Source: Clostridia bacterium (GTDB lineage Bacteria; Bacillota; Clostridia; Oscillospirales; CAG-272). From it: a DNA stretch of 64,000 bases. The DNA lies in the NCBI GenBank assembly GCA_017473085.1, contig JAFUNF010000006.1:1-64000 (forward strand), given 5' to 3'. Position numbers and translations under genes: made by a program. Below, piece after piece: positions 44,949 to 55,890 of this stretch. Each line of letters opens with the position of its first letter. Positions within the stretch are counted from its first letter, which is position 1. The notes below the pieces were generated by a model. The model saw only the letters and a list, made by a program, of their open reading frames with translations. It was not told the DNA's origin and made no database searches.

Positions 44949-46502
44949 TTAAAATTCGTCAAGGTCTTTCTTTTGTGACCTTGCATTTTTATATACAAAT
45001 TCAATTTGTGACATTGAGCTTATATCAATATCACAGCATACCATTGCATCAAAGATTACCTTCTTGTTTTTCTCACTGCTCAGCATAGTTACAGTAATTT
45101 GTGCAGTGGAGCTAATATAATATTTGTTGTTTTGTTTAGAATAAGAGGGAACACAATTCTTCAAGAAGCTACCAATAGAAACGTTAAGCTGGCTTACCTT
45201 GCTTACAATTTCGTCCCAATTATCAACAAAGCTTGAGCTATCTCCCTCAAAAGAAGTGGTAACATCTGCCTCTTTTTCAACTATTACTTCCTTTTCCTCA
45301 GGCTTTGATACAGTAGTGGATGGCTCGTTATTGCTTATAGGAGCTACACCCTTTGATAACAAAATTAGCTTGTCCTCAAGAGCTGATAGCCTTGATAAAA
45401 TAGCCTCATTTGAGCCACTTAGCTTAGGGTCACACATTTTCATAAGAGTAACCTCTGCACATAGCCTTTTACCACTTGGATTTCTCATCATTGAGGAGTA
45501 AGCCTCATCAAGCAATGAGGTGTGATAAATCAAGGTTGACATATTGAAAAGAGAAGCAGTTTTCTCAAGAGCCTCATTTTCAGCGGGAAGTAGGTCTAAA
45601 TAATCGCTATTCAAAGAGGATTTTTTAACCATCATATCTCTGTAAAAAGTGGTTAAATCAGCAAAAAATACCATTATATCCTTAGAGGATACTACAACCT
45701 CGTTTACAGTATCAAACAAAGCGCCGTAATTCTTTTCTGCAATGTATTTAGCAACATTACACATCTTTTCATAGGAGCTGGTACCTAAAATTTCATTAAC
45801 TAATGTGTCGGTAATGGTCTTGTGAGGACCTGCACAGAGCTCCATTAAGCTAATTGCATCACGCATACCGCCTTGAGCTGTTTTTGCAATAAGCTTAGCA
45901 CCCTCATCGGTTAAGTCGATACCCTCGCAGGATGCTATATACATAAGTCTCTTAACTAAAGAATTAAGAGAAATTCTGCGAAATTCAAAGCGTTGACATC
46001 TTGAAATGATAGTAGCAGGAATTTTGTGTTGCTCGGTTGTGGCAAAAATGTAAATAACGTGTTCAGGTGGCTCCTCAATCGTCTTTAATAATGCATTAAA
46101 GGCACTATCAGAAAGCATGTGAGCCTCGTCAATTATGTAAACACGTTTTTTGAGCATAGCAGGAGTAAACATAACACTTTCCCTTAACTCACGAATATAT
46201 TCAACGCCTGTATTTGTAGCTGCGTCCATTTCAATTACGTCAGTAGTAGTGCCTTGGTCGATTGCGATGCAGTTTTCACAGCTGTTACAAGGATTTCCGT
46301 CCTTTGGATTGAGACAGTTTACACTCTTAGCAAGAATTTTAGCACAGGTGGTTTTACCAGTACCACGAGAGCCAGAGAACAAATATGCGTGAGAAACAGA
46401 GCCATTTAAGGCTTCTTGTCGCAATATAGAGGTAATATGGTCCTGTCCATACACATCATTAAAATTAGATGGACGGTATTTTCTGTATAACGCCTGATGC
46501 AT
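44949..46502 (-). CDS. dnaX: DNA polymerase III subunits gamma/tau
   Basis: 517 residues. AAA+ clamp-loader ATPase: Walker A GSRGTGKT (~44-51), zinc site with Cys in CNSCENC, Walker B IIDEAHML, sensor ATTEQHKIP and SRCQRF. C-terminal region (~370-517) shortened compared with E. coli tau. Loads the sliding clamp and links polymerases. Sits 38 bases from the SRP RNA 3' end; RBS TAGGAGG. Confidence 0.97.
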   Translation of the reverse strand: MHQALYRKYRPSNFNDVYGQDHITSILRQEALNGSVSHAYLFSGSRGTGKTTCAKILAKSVNCLNPKDGNPCNSCENCIAIDQGTTTDVIEMDAATNTGVEYIRELRESVMFTPAMLKKRVYIIDEAHMLSDSAFNALLKTIEEPPEHVIYIFATTEQHKIPATIISRCQRFEFRRISLNSLVKRLMYIASCEGIDLTDEGAKLIAKTAQGGMRDAISLMELCAGPHKTITDTLVNEILGTSSYEKMCNVAKYIAEKNYGALFDTVNEVVVSSKDIMVFFADLTTFYRDMMVKKSSLNSDYLDLLPAENEALEKTASLFNMSTLIYHTSLLDEAYSSMMRNPSGKRLCAEVTLMKMCDPKLSGSNEAILSRLSALEDKLILLSKGVAPISNNEPSTTVSKPEEKEVIVEKEADVTTSFEGDSSSFVDNWDEIVSKVSQLNVSIGSFLKNCVPSYSKQNNKYYISSTAQITVTMLSSEKNKKVIFDAMVCCDIDISSMSQIEFVYKNARSQKKDLDEF

Positions 46503-46540
46503 AATAATCCTCCTAAAGTATAATAAAAAAACAAGCTGTC

Positions 46541-46825
46541 ATATAAGATCATACACCCAAGCTTCGAATTACCCTTACATGCGCTACCCAATAGTCTTTG
46601 CTCGAGACAAGCACCCTCACGGCACATCATCACAACCGCTTAGTGCTGCTTGGTCCCCCATCTGACACGGTTCACAGCCGACAATTGCGCAAGACTCATC
46701 TGTCAACACATCAACTAATGGTGCTGACCACACAAGAATAACCCTCAAACTGGGAATTCATCCCTGCATATAGCGGATTTCAGGTGCAGGGCACCGCTAC
46801 CGCCCCGATTAGTATGACCTTATAT
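46541..46825 (-). ncRNA. ffs: Signal recognition particle RNA, large bacterial type
   Basis: On the minus strand the RNA runs 5' to 3' from ~46825 to ~46541 (about 285 nt). Ends pair over 14 bases (ATATAAGGTCATAC with GTATGATCTTATAT). The 5' Alu-like part begins GGGGCGGTAGCGGTGCCC. The SRP domain (helix 8) reads GTGAACCGTGTCAG, AUGG-GGGA-CCAA with a GNRA tetraloop, and AGCAGCACTAAGC, the Ffh-binding motif. This block fills the only non-coding gap above 300 bases, 46503-46988. The position just before dnaX is common in clostridia. Exact ends are estimates. Confidence 0.93.
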
Positions 46826-46853
46826 CACAACTTGTAATTTCTTGAACAAAAGT

Positions 46854-46883
46854 AGTATACCACACATCACCACAAAAAGTCAA
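46854..46883 (-). promoter_or_regulatory. Promoter of the SRP RNA gene
   Basis: Minus strand TTGACT (46883-46878), 18-bp spacer, TATACT (46859-46854). Confidence 0.7.
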
Positions 46884-46954
46884 GTATAATATAAAATTCT
46901 TTTATTATATATGAAGATTACAGCTTGGATATACCAAAATTGGTACACAAATAT

Positions 46955-46980
46955 AGCTTGCGTGAAAAATCACGCAAGCT
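46955..46980. terminator. Hairpin after eno
   Basis: AGCTTGCGTG-aaaaat-CACGCAAGCT, 10-bp perfect stem nine bases past the eno stop. The downstream T-run on the minus strand is poor (ATATTTG), so it is a probable rather than ideal terminator. A further palindrome TACCAAAATTGGTA is at 46932-46945. Confidence 0.6.
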
Positions 46981-46988
46981 ACTCAGAC

Positions 46989-48230
46989 TTATTTTCTATA
47001 CAGTTCTTCTTCAATCTTTAAAAGCCTATTGTACTTTGATACCCTGTCCATTCTACAAGGAGCTCCTGTTTTTATAAAGCCTGCATTTGTTGCAACTGCA
47101 ATATCTGCAATATAGGTATCGTCAGTTTCTCCCGAACGATGAGAAATAATAGTAGAGAAGGAGTGCTTTTTTGCAAGCCTTATTACCTCAAGAGTTTCAG
47201 AAAGTGTACCAATTTGATTTGGCTTAATCAAAATAGAGTTACCCATTTTTTCGCTAATACCTCTGTGTAATCTATCGGTATTAGTAACAAACAAATCGTC
47301 ACCAACCAGCAAAACCTTGCTTCCTAATCTTTCAGTAATTTTTCTCCAACCATCATAATCCTTTTCGCCAAGTGGATCTTCAATGGAGAATATAGGATAT
47401 TTGTTAATTAATGCTTCCCATTTTTCAATAAGCTCAAGGGAAGTGTAGGTTTTTCCACACTTTGGAAGCGTATATCTACCTTTACCAACCCACCACTCGC
47501 TTGATGCTATGTCTAACGCTATTTTTATGGACCCAGTGTTGTATTTTGCTTTGTTTATAGCCTCAATAATAAGCTCAATAGCCTCGTTTTCGTCCTTTAA
47601 ATTTGGTGCAAATCCACCCTCGTCGCCAACTGAAGTTGAAAGATGCTTGTTTTTTAATATATTTTTCAAGCTTTGATAGACCTCACAGCCTGCACGCAAG
47701 GCTTCCTTAAAGGATGAAAAGCCACAAGGGACTATCATAAACTCTTGTATATCTAAGTTGTTTGAAGCGTGAGCACCGCCATTTAAAATATTCATAAAGG
47801 GTATAGGAAGCTTGTTTCCGTAGATACCACCTAAATACTTATAGAGTGGAAGCTTATAAGAGCTTGCATTAGCCTTAGCTAAAGCCAAAGAAACAGATAG
47901 AGTGGAATTAGCACCCAACTGTGCCTTGTTACTTGTTGGGTCTAAGTCTGTCATTATCTTGTCTATTGAGATAATTTCCTCGCTTTCCTTACCAATAACA
48001 ATCGGAGCAATTTTATGATTTACGTTTTCAACTGCCTTTAAAACACCCTTTCCAAAGTATCTGCTTTCGTCATTATCCCTTAATTCAACTGCCTCATATA
48101 CGCCTGTTGATGCACCCGATGGGACCGAGGCGATCCCTACCTTTCCGTTATCGAGAGCAATTTCAGTTTCAAGGGTTGGGTAGCCTCTTGAATCAATAAT
48201 TTCTCTTGCTTTTAAGGATTTAATTTTCAT
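46989..48230 (-). CDS. eno: Enolase
   Basis: 413 residues from ATG 48230; an in-frame TTG at 48266 lacks an RBS. Signatures: [14 protein letters not shown] (~7-20), [30 protein letters not shown] with the catalytic Glu, [26 protein letters not shown] with the catalytic Lys and [11 protein letters not shown]. Converts 2-phosphoglycerate to phosphoenolpyruvate. It is slightly short (usual 425-435) and stands alone, not with other glycolytic genes. RBS is weak (GGAA). Confidence 0.95.
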   Translation of the reverse strand: MKIKSLKAREIIDSRGYPTLETEIALDNGKVGIASVPSGASTGVYEAVELRDNDESRYFGKGVLKAVENVNHKIAPIVIGKESEEIISIDKIMTDLDPTSNKAQLGANSTLSVSLALAKANASSYKLPLYKYLGGIYGNKLPIPFMNILNGGAHASNNLDIQEFMIVPCGFSSFKEALRAGCEVYQSLKNILKNKHLSTSVGDEGGFAPNLKDENEAIELIIEAINKAKYNTGSIKIALDIASSEWWVGKGRYTLPKCGKTYTSLELIEKWEALINKYPIFSIEDPLGEKDYDGWRKITERLGSKVLLVGDDLFVTNTDRLHRGISEKMGNSILIKPNQIGTLSETLEVIRLAKKHSFSTIISHRSGETDDTYIADIAVATNAGFIKTGAPCRMDRVSKYNRLLKIEEELYRK

Positions 48231-48313
48231 TTTGTATTTCCGTTCTTTTTTTGTTATTATTTCCAATGTAGATAGAATTTAAACAAAAAGTGGACCAAGT
48301 GTCTGTAATTAAT

Positions 48314-48345
48314 AAAAAAGTGGACAAATTTTGTCCACTTTTTTA
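48314..48345. terminator. Hairpin terminator between the permease and eno
   Basis: GTGGACA-aattt-TGTCCAC flanked by six As and six Ts; symmetrical, acts on the minus-strand permease transcript. Confidence 0.9.
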
Positions 48346-48356
48346 TGTTATATTAA

Positions 48357-49616
48357 TTAATTTTCGCCACCTTCATTGTCGGTAGGGTTTTCTCCTGATG
48401 CTACTGAATCGCTTTTGAAAACATCTTGTGAGGCGTAGTGATTTTCGTCAGTTGGCATATTTTTGTTGCGTAATCTTTTATTAATGATACGTGAGAAAAT
48501 ATAGCATACAACAGCACAAAGTGGTACACCTATTACCATGCCCGCAAAGCCAAATAGGTGAGAGCATAGCGTTGTAGCTGCAATTACACCTATTGGTGTA
48601 AGACCTGTTGAAGCACCGTGAATGTGAGGTGCAATCAAATTGCCGTCAATTTGTTGAATAATGAGAATGATTAGAGCAAAGAGAATTACCTTCCAAATAT
48701 CTCCTGTTGCAATCAAAATAAGTATTGCTGAAGGGATAGATCCAATGAATGGACCGAAGAATGGAATTATATTTGTAAGACCACAAATTACACCGATTAG
48801 TGCAGCAAATGGGAAGCCACAAATCCAAAGAACAAGACCAATAACTATACCTACAAGAATTGAGTCGAGAATAGCGCCGACAATATATCTTGCAAAGGTG
48901 TTATTTGTGTAATTGGCAAAATCCATTACTCTTTGATAATTCTTCTGCTTGAAAATTGCACAGAGAAGTCGTTTTGTACGTCTTATAATTGATTCCTTGT
49001 AAACTAAGAAATAAATTGATAGAATAATACCTACAACGATTGAAAATGCGTGTGAGCCAATTGTTATAACAACGTGAATTATTGTACTGGCAACCGAGCT
49101 AAGTATTCCCGCTATATCGGTGGAGCCTGAATCCGATGAAAAGTAATCTGTAATTTGTTGAAGTACAACATTAGGGTCATTAACACCAGGAATTTTGGAC
49201 AATAATTCTAAAAGTGAGTTTTTTATTGATTGTATATATGCAGGGAATTTATCAGCAAGAGTCCTTACGTTATCAACAATGTTTGGTACAACAAGCCAAA
49301 CAAATAGAGCAATTATAATAGCGATTGTAATGTATGCTAAAGCTAAAGAAAATGCCTTTCTTAGCTTTGGGCGCTCTTTTTTCTTTTCTATAAATTTAAA
49401 AACGTGCTTATGGTATTTTTTGTAAAGCGGATTAATTAAAAAAGCAAAAATAAATCCGTAAACAAAGGCAGACATTGCATCAACAATTCCCGAAACTACA
49501 TTAGTAATGTCAGAAAACTTAATGATAGCAAAAATCAATCCAATAAGCAACGCACCAACTATAAATGCAATAGCACCATAGCGAAAATACTTATTTTCCT
49601 TGAATTTTTTGAACAT
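48357..49616 (-). CDS. AI-2E family transporter
   Basis: 419 residues, seven to eight membrane helices. Family pattern: paired N-terminal helices, a long periplasmic-type loop (~110-165), then PFAALIGVICGLTNIIPFFGPFIGSIPSAI and NLIAPHIHGASTGLTPIGV, then GFAGMVIGVPL. Members export autoinducer-2, antiport Na+/H+ or have unknown substrates; the substrate here cannot be assigned. The hydrophilic tail (~385-419) is probably disordered. Confidence 0.9.
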   Translation of the reverse strand: MFKKFKENKYFRYGAIAFIVGALLIGLIFAIIKFSDITNVVSGIVDAMSAFVYGFIFAFLINPLYKKYHKHVFKFIEKKKERPKLRKAFSLALAYITIAIIIALFVWLVVPNIVDNVRTLADKFPAYIQSIKNSLLELLSKIPGVNDPNVVLQQITDYFSSDSGSTDIAGILSSVASTIIHVVITIGSHAFSIVVGIILSIYFLVYKESIIRRTKRLLCAIFKQKNYQRVMDFANYTNNTFARYIVGAILDSILVGIVIGLVLWICGFPFAALIGVICGLTNIIPFFGPFIGSIPSAILILIATGDIWKVILFALIILIIQQIDGNLIAPHIHGASTGLTPIGVIAATTLCSHLFGFAGMVIGVPLCAVVCYIFSRIINKRLRNKNMPTDENHYASQDVFKSDSVASGENPTDNEGGEN

Positions 49617-49703
49617 TTAGTGAAACCTACCTAAATTAATTTATTATTATCATTTTATACTAAAAAAATTTATAAGTCAATAGACAATTGAATTTTTATG
49701 CAA

Positions 49704-49732
49704 TAAAAAAGGGCAATCCAGTGATTGCCCTT
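49704..49732 (-). terminator. Terminator after guaB
   Basis: On the minus strand GGGCAATC-actg-GATTGCCC is followed by TTTTTTA. Confidence 0.9.
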
Positions 49733-49739
49733 AAAATTA

Positions 49740-51239
<1,500 letters not shown>

Positions 51240-51250
51240 TTATTTTTCTA

Positions 51251-51279
51251 ATTATAAAACGAAAAAAACGATTTGTCAA
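51251..51279 (-). promoter_or_regulatory. Perfect-consensus guaB promoter
   Basis: Minus strand TTGACA (51279-51274), 17-bp spacer, TATAAT (51256-51251). No guanine riboswitch fits between it and guaB. Confidence 0.9.
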
Positions 51280-51295
51280 CAAAAAAACAGAAAAT

Positions 51296-52183
51296 TCAAA
51301 TGGTTTTACATAAAAAAGCACGAATTGAACAATTTTTCAAAGCATTATATGCTTTTATTTGTGATTTTTCATTGTCAAAAATACCAAAAACAGAGGGACC
51401 ACTGCCACTCATAAGAGTGCCATTAGCGCCGTTTTCTGTCATTATTTCTTTTATTTTGGAAATACTTGGTATTTTAGGTATAATAACATCCTCGAATTTG
51501 TTGTAAAGAAGAGAGGACACCTCGCTTATATTCCCCCCTTCGATGGCAAGCTTCATTTTCTCTAATGCTCCATGTGGCATAGGGCGGGTGCCGAATTTTT
51601 CATCAAGCATAGAGAATGCAACAGGAGTCGAAACGCTTGAATTGTCAATGGCACAAACCAAAAGCATATCCTTAAGAGGTGTAAGCCTTGTAATCCTTTC
51701 GCCAATTCCTTGACATATACAAGTCCCACCAGTTAAACAAAAGGGAATATCTGCGCCGATTCTTGCACCAATTTCACAAAGCTCGTCAAGTGTAAGTGGG
51801 GAGCCAAAATACTCGTTTAACAGCTTCATAGCAGTAGCTCCATCACTACTGCCACCTGCCATTCCTGCGGATATAGGAATATTCTTTTCTATCTCAAAAA
51901 TCAAACGTTTTCCGATAGTATTTGTCCTTTCGAGAAAAGCACTTGCAGTTTTATAAACCAAGTTGCTTTTGTCGTTAGGAATTACTTGACATTGAGTCTT
52001 GATTTCAATTTGGTTATCGCCGTCAACATCAAGGACTTCAAGGGTTATTTTATCCCCTAATGAAACGCTTTGCATTACCGATTCAATAGAGTGATAGCCA
52101 TTTTCCATTTTTGAAAGGATATCAAGGTAAAGATTAATTTTGCCATAGGCAATAGCTGATATTTTTTCATTATTTTGCGTCAT
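51296..52183 (-). CDS. ispE: 4-diphosphocytidyl-2-C-methyl-D-erythritol kinase
   Basis: 295 residues from ATG 52183, overlapping polA by 14 bases; an in-frame start further up (52225) lies deep in polA. GHMP kinase motifs: AYGKINLYLDIL (~12-23), ATP loop PISAGMAGGSSDGATAM (~100-116) and LMSGSGPSVFGIF near the end. Step four of the MEP isoprenoid pathway. Last gene after TSCPD protein-polA. Confidence 0.96.
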   Translation of the reverse strand: MTQNNEKISAIAYGKINLYLDILSKMENGYHSIESVMQSVSLGDKITLEVLDVDGDNQIEIKTQCQVIPNDKSNLVYKTASAFLERTNTIGKRLIFEIEKNIPISAGMAGGSSDGATAMKLLNEYFGSPLTLDELCEIGARIGADIPFCLTGGTCICQGIGERITRLTPLKDMLLVCAIDNSSVSTPVAFSMLDEKFGTRPMPHGALEKMKLAIEGGNISEVSSLLYNKFEDVIIPKIPSISKIKEIMTENGANGTLMSGSGPSVFGIFDNEKSQIKAYNALKNCSIRAFLCKTI

Positions 52184-54716
52184 ACCAGGTTTCACCAACA
52201 GCAACATCGGCTGTAAGTGGCACAATAAGATTTTGTGCCTCCTCCATTTCTGTTTTTAATATTTGCAGAGCCTTTTCATAGCAATCCTTGTGAGCCTCAA
52301 CGATTAGCTCGTCGTGTACTTGTAGGATTAATTTAGCATCAATTCCAGAGTCCTTAAGTGCCTTGTCAACATTTATCATAGCAATTTTGATAATGTCGGC
52401 AGCAGTACCTTGAATAGGGCTATTCATAGCAGCTCGTTCGCCAAATGCCTGACGCATTTTATTCTTTTCCCTTAATTCAGGAATATAGCGAATTCTACCA
52501 AGCATGGTTTTTGCAAAGCCAGTCATTCTTGCCTCACTTATTAATTGCTGAATATAAGCGTGGATTTGTGGATAGGTTGCAAAGTAAGAATTGATATATT
52601 CCTTGGCCTCAGCCTTCGATATATGAAGGTCCTTGCCAAGAGAGAAGTCACCAATACCATATACAATGCCGAAGTTTACCGCTTTAGCTCTTTTTCTCAA
52701 TTCAGCAGTTACATTCTCTGGTGCAACATTGAAAACAAGGGAAGCGGTCATTGTATGAATATCTAAGCCTGTTCTAAAGGCATGAGTCATATTTATGTCT
52801 TGAGATAAATGTGCAAGCACCTTTAATTCAATTTGTGAGTAGTCTGCATCAATTAAAACATAGTCATCGCTTTTAGTTGTAAAATATTTGCGAAGATTTC
52901 TGCCAAGGTCCGTTCTAATAGGAATGTTTTGAAGATTTGGCTCGGTAGATGAAAGTCTGCCAGTTACTGCAACTGTTTGGTTAAAGGTTGTATGAACAAT
53001 TCCGTTTTCGTCAGCCACCTTCATAAGACCAACACAGTAGGTGCTATTTAGCTTAGCAACCTTTCTATATTCTAAAACTTGCTCAACAATTTCATATCTT
53101 TCTGCTAAATCTTCTAATACATCTGCACTTGTAGAGTAGCCTGTCTTGGTTTTCTTTCCATGTGGAAGCCCAAGTCTGTCAAAAAGCACCTCACCAAGCT
53201 GTTTTGGAGAATTTATATTAAATTCAACTCCACTTAATTCGTAAATTCTTTCCTTATATTTGTCCTCAAGAGCAGAAAGATAATTTGAGTATTCCTCAAG
53301 TCCCTTTAAATCAACCTTAAAGCCTTCCTTTTCCATAGAGTAAAGAACCTTTGCAAGAGGAATTTCAATGTCTTTAAGTATATGCAGAGTTTCATCTCGT
53401 TCAAGCCTACGCTTCATTTCGGTGTAAAGCTTGAAGATAATTTGTGCTCCATATCTTTCCTCAAAAACTACATCAAGATAGGAAATAGCAAGGGTAGAAA
53501 GGTCATAAGAAGAGTCAGATGGAGAAATAACATAGCCTGCTAACATAGTATCAAATACACAACAAATATTATGCCTTAAAAGTAGGCTCTTTAAGTCGTG
53601 ACAAATAATAGGACAGCATGTTAAAAACTCGGTTAAAAGATCAGCCTTGCATTGATATACAAGTCCGTTTGAAGTGCATACCTGTGCTTCATCGCCAATA
53701 AAATAAACTGCACATGGTACTGTTTGAAATGGAGGTGTACTCATAATAATATCCTGTGAAAAGGTAACAGTTTCAGCAGGAATATCAAAGCCAATTTGCT
53801 CCATTTTTGCAAATGGGTCAATTTCTAATTGCTGTACTGGTGCTTGAGCCTCCTCAGCCTTATCTAAGCCGAACTTTTTAATAAGGGATGAAAACTCATA
53901 TTTAGCAAAGGCACGACGCAAATTAGAAGCATCAATTCCTTTGTTATTCAAGTCCTCAATTTGCTTTCCAATTGGTACATCTAAAACAATAGTAGCAAGA
54001 AATTTAGAGGTAAATGCCATATCCTTGCTGTTGGATAGCTTGTCCTTCATTCCTTGAGAAAGAGAAGAGGACTCATATTTCTCGTATAGCTTTTCAAGAC
54101 TTTCGTATTCAGTAATTAGCTTAAAGGCACCCTTTTCGCCTATGCCTGCAACACCAGGAATATTATCAGAGGAATCTCCCATGATTGCTTTTACATCTAT
54201 ATATTGTGTAGGGGTAACACCATATTCTTGAATAAACCTTTCGGTGTTGTAAATTACATCCTCCTTAGTTTTTACAAGAATTACAGAGGTATCATCGTTG
54301 ATAAGCTGAAGAGAGTCACGGTCACCTGTTAATATATAGGAATGAACGTCCTTGCAGGGAATTCTTGAAACTGTACCGATAATATCGTCAGCCTCATAGC
54401 CCTCAAGCTCCAAAAGGTTGAAGCCAAGCATTTTTACTAACTCCTTAGCGATTGGAAGCTGTGTTGCTAAATCCTCAGGCATTGGCTTTCTGTTAGCCTT
54501 ATAAAAGTCGCAAGCCTTGTGTCTAAAGGTTTTAGCCTTTAAATCGAATGCTATAACTGCATATTCTGGCTTAAGATTATCTAAATGCTTTTTGAGAATG
54601 TTCATCATGCCAAAAAGAGCATTGGTAGGGATACCATCCTTAGTGGTTAAATCACGAACACCATAAAAGGCTCTATTAAGAATACTGTTACCATCAACAA
54701 TAAGTAGCTTTTTCAT
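52170..54716 (-). CDS. polA: DNA polymerase I
   Basis: 848 residues. 5'-nuclease domain (~1-270: DGNSILNRAFYGV, GDRDSLQL, GDSSDNIPGV), an exonuclease-like domain (~315-470) and a polymerase domain (motif A DYSQIELKVLAHLS, motif B RKRAKAVNFGIVYG, motif C LQVHDELIVE). The middle domain lacks the DxE and other metal-binding acids, so it has no proofreading, as in Bacillus Pol I. Works in Okazaki maturation and repair. Ends overlapping ispE; starts one base from the TSCPD gene. Confidence 0.97.
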   Translation of the reverse strand: MKKLLIVDGNSILNRAFYGVRDLTTKDGIPTNALFGMMNILKKHLDNLKPEYAVIAFDLKAKTFRHKACDFYKANRKPMPEDLATQLPIAKELVKMLGFNLLELEGYEADDIIGTVSRIPCKDVHSYILTGDRDSLQLINDDTSVILVKTKEDVIYNTERFIQEYGVTPTQYIDVKAIMGDSSDNIPGVAGIGEKGAFKLITEYESLEKLYEKYESSSLSQGMKDKLSNSKDMAFTSKFLATIVLDVPIGKQIEDLNNKGIDASNLRRAFAKYEFSSLIKKFGLDKAEEAQAPVQQLEIDPFAKMEQIGFDIPAETVTFSQDIIMSTPPFQTVPCAVYFIGDEAQVCTSNGLVYQCKADLLTEFLTCCPIICHDLKSLLLRHNICCVFDTMLAGYVISPSDSSYDLSTLAISYLDVVFEERYGAQIIFKLYTEMKRRLERDETLHILKDIEIPLAKVLYSMEKEGFKVDLKGLEEYSNYLSALEDKYKERIYELSGVEFNINSPKQLGEVLFDRLGLPHGKKTKTGYSTSADVLEDLAERYEIVEQVLEYRKVAKLNSTYCVGLMKVADENGIVHTTFNQTVAVTGRLSSTEPNLQNIPIRTDLGRNLRKYFTTKSDDYVLIDADYSQIELKVLAHLSQDINMTHAFRTGLDIHTMTASLVFNVAPENVTAELRKRAKAVNFGIVYGIGDFSLGKDLHISKAEAKEYINSYFATYPQIHAYIQQLISEARMTGFAKTMLGRIRYIPELREKNKMRQAFGERAAMNSPIQGTAADIIKIAMINVDKALKDSGIDAKLILQVHDELIVEAHKDCYEKALQILKTEMEEAQNLIVPLTADVAVGETWYDAK

Positions 54717-54974
54717 TTATTCACCTTGCTCTAAAAGAGCCTTTTCAATAGCGATAGCAAGCTGGTCAGCACAGGATGTGTTCTTGAAACCACAAATATT
54801 GCCTTTAAGGATTTCAACAACTCTTTCGCCACTCATTCCCTCGACTAACTTAGAAACAGCCTTTAGATTACCATTACAGCCACCTCTAAAGGAAACGTTG
54901 GAAACGATGCCATCATTTAATTCAAATTCGATAGTAGAGGCACAAACACCTCTTGTTTTGTACGTGTAAGTCAT
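54717..54974 (-). CDS. TSCPD domain protein (TIGR03905 family)
   Basis: 85 residues. Motif FKNTSCADQLA near the C-terminus gives the TSCPD name; other conserved features are TRGVCASTIEF and FRGGCNGNLKA. The domain also occurs at the end of some ribonucleotide reductases. The stand-alone family has no known function; several conserved Cys suggest metal or substrate binding. RBS AGGAG; directly upstream of polA. Confidence 0.87.
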   Translation of the reverse strand: MTYTYKTRGVCASTIEFELNDGIVSNVSFRGGCNGNLKAVSKLVEGMSGERVVEILKGNICGFKNTSCADQLAIAIEKALLEQGE

Positions 54975-55085
54975 AATTTTCTCCTAATTTACAAAAAAGG
55001 CTACAAATTTTGAAATATATGTGCTAAAATACATATCAAGTAGCTTATTACTTCTATTTTAGCAAAAAACGGAGAAAATATCAAT

Positions 55086-55823
55086 ATGAGAATGAAAAAA
55101 AAGAAGCACGGACAAGAAAGATTGAAGCTTTTGTCAATGCTAACAGTACAAAATGTAGAAAATTTTGCACAAAATCCTAACCAATACTACGATTGTGAAA
55201 GACCTCTTCGTATAGAGATTGGTTGTGGAAAGGGAGATTTTGTTTGTGGAAAGTCCCTACAAGAGCCAAATTACAACTATTTAGCAATCGAAAAGATTGC
55301 CGATGTTTGCACTATTGCAACAGAAAATTATGCAATTCAAAGAGGACTTGGCGAGCTTGCACCTAACGGAGGCTGGAAGCGTGCAGATGGTAAAATTTTC
55401 CCTCTTGGAGATGTAGTTGAATTTGAAAAGGGTCAGCTTGGAAATGTAAGATTTACAGTAGGAGATGCTAAGGAGCTTCTTTCTTGCTTTCCTGATAATT
55501 CAGCTGATGCCATTTTTATAAACTTTTGTGATCCTTGGAGCAAAAAGGGTCACACAAAGAGAAGACTTACCTATATTGAATTTTTGAAGATGTATTCAAG
55601 AGTTCTAAAGCCAGACGGAAGGCTTTACTTCAAAACTGACAACAGACCCTTATTTGATTTTTCACTTGAAGAGGTAGAAAAATCTCCATTTACCTTGGAA
55701 TATCATACCTTTGATTTACACAATTCTGAGATGGATAGCACCAATATTAGAACCGAATACGAAAGAAATTTCAGTGCTAAGGGCTTTTCCATAAATATGC
55801 TAATTGCAAAGAACAATAAATAA
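55086..55823 (+). CDS. trmB: tRNA (guanine-N7-)-methyltransferase
   Basis: 245 residues. SAM site LRIEIGCGKGDFV (~39-52), AIEKIADV, and the family signature INFCDPWSKKGHTKRRLT (~153-170), then RLYFKTDNRPLFDF. Makes m7G46 in tRNA. RBS CGGAGAA; start chosen by spacing. Confidence 0.95.
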   Translation: MRMKKKKHGQERLKLLSMLTVQNVENFAQNPNQYYDCERPLRIEIGCGKGDFVCGKSLQEPNYNYLAIEKIADVCTIATENYAIQRGLGELAPNGGWKRADGKIFPLGDVVEFEKGQLGNVRFTVGDAKELLSCFPDNSADAIFINFCDPWSKKGHTKRRLTYIEFLKMYSRVLKPDGRLYFKTDNRPLFDFSLEEVEKSPFTLEYHTFDLHNSEMDSTNIRTEYERNFSAKGFSINMLIAKNNK

Positions 55824-55852
55824 GCATAGATTTTCCCATTGCATATAATGAA

Positions 55853-55872
55853 ATTGAGAAGAAATTCTCAAT
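55853..55872 (+). other. GAAA-loop hairpin before dpaA
   Basis: ATTGAGAA-gaaa-TTCTCAAT, a perfect 8-bp stem with GNRA loop, lies 18 bases before the dpaA start and just after a TATAAT-like box (55844-55849). No T-run follows, so it looks like a leader or stabilising hairpin rather than a terminator. Confidence 0.45.
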
Positions 55873-55890
55873 AAATTATGAGGGAAAATA

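Noticed and set aside
44949..46502. Programmed frameshift in dnaX
   Set aside because: I could not point to a convincing slippery heptamer with a downstream stem; the frame runs through at full length.
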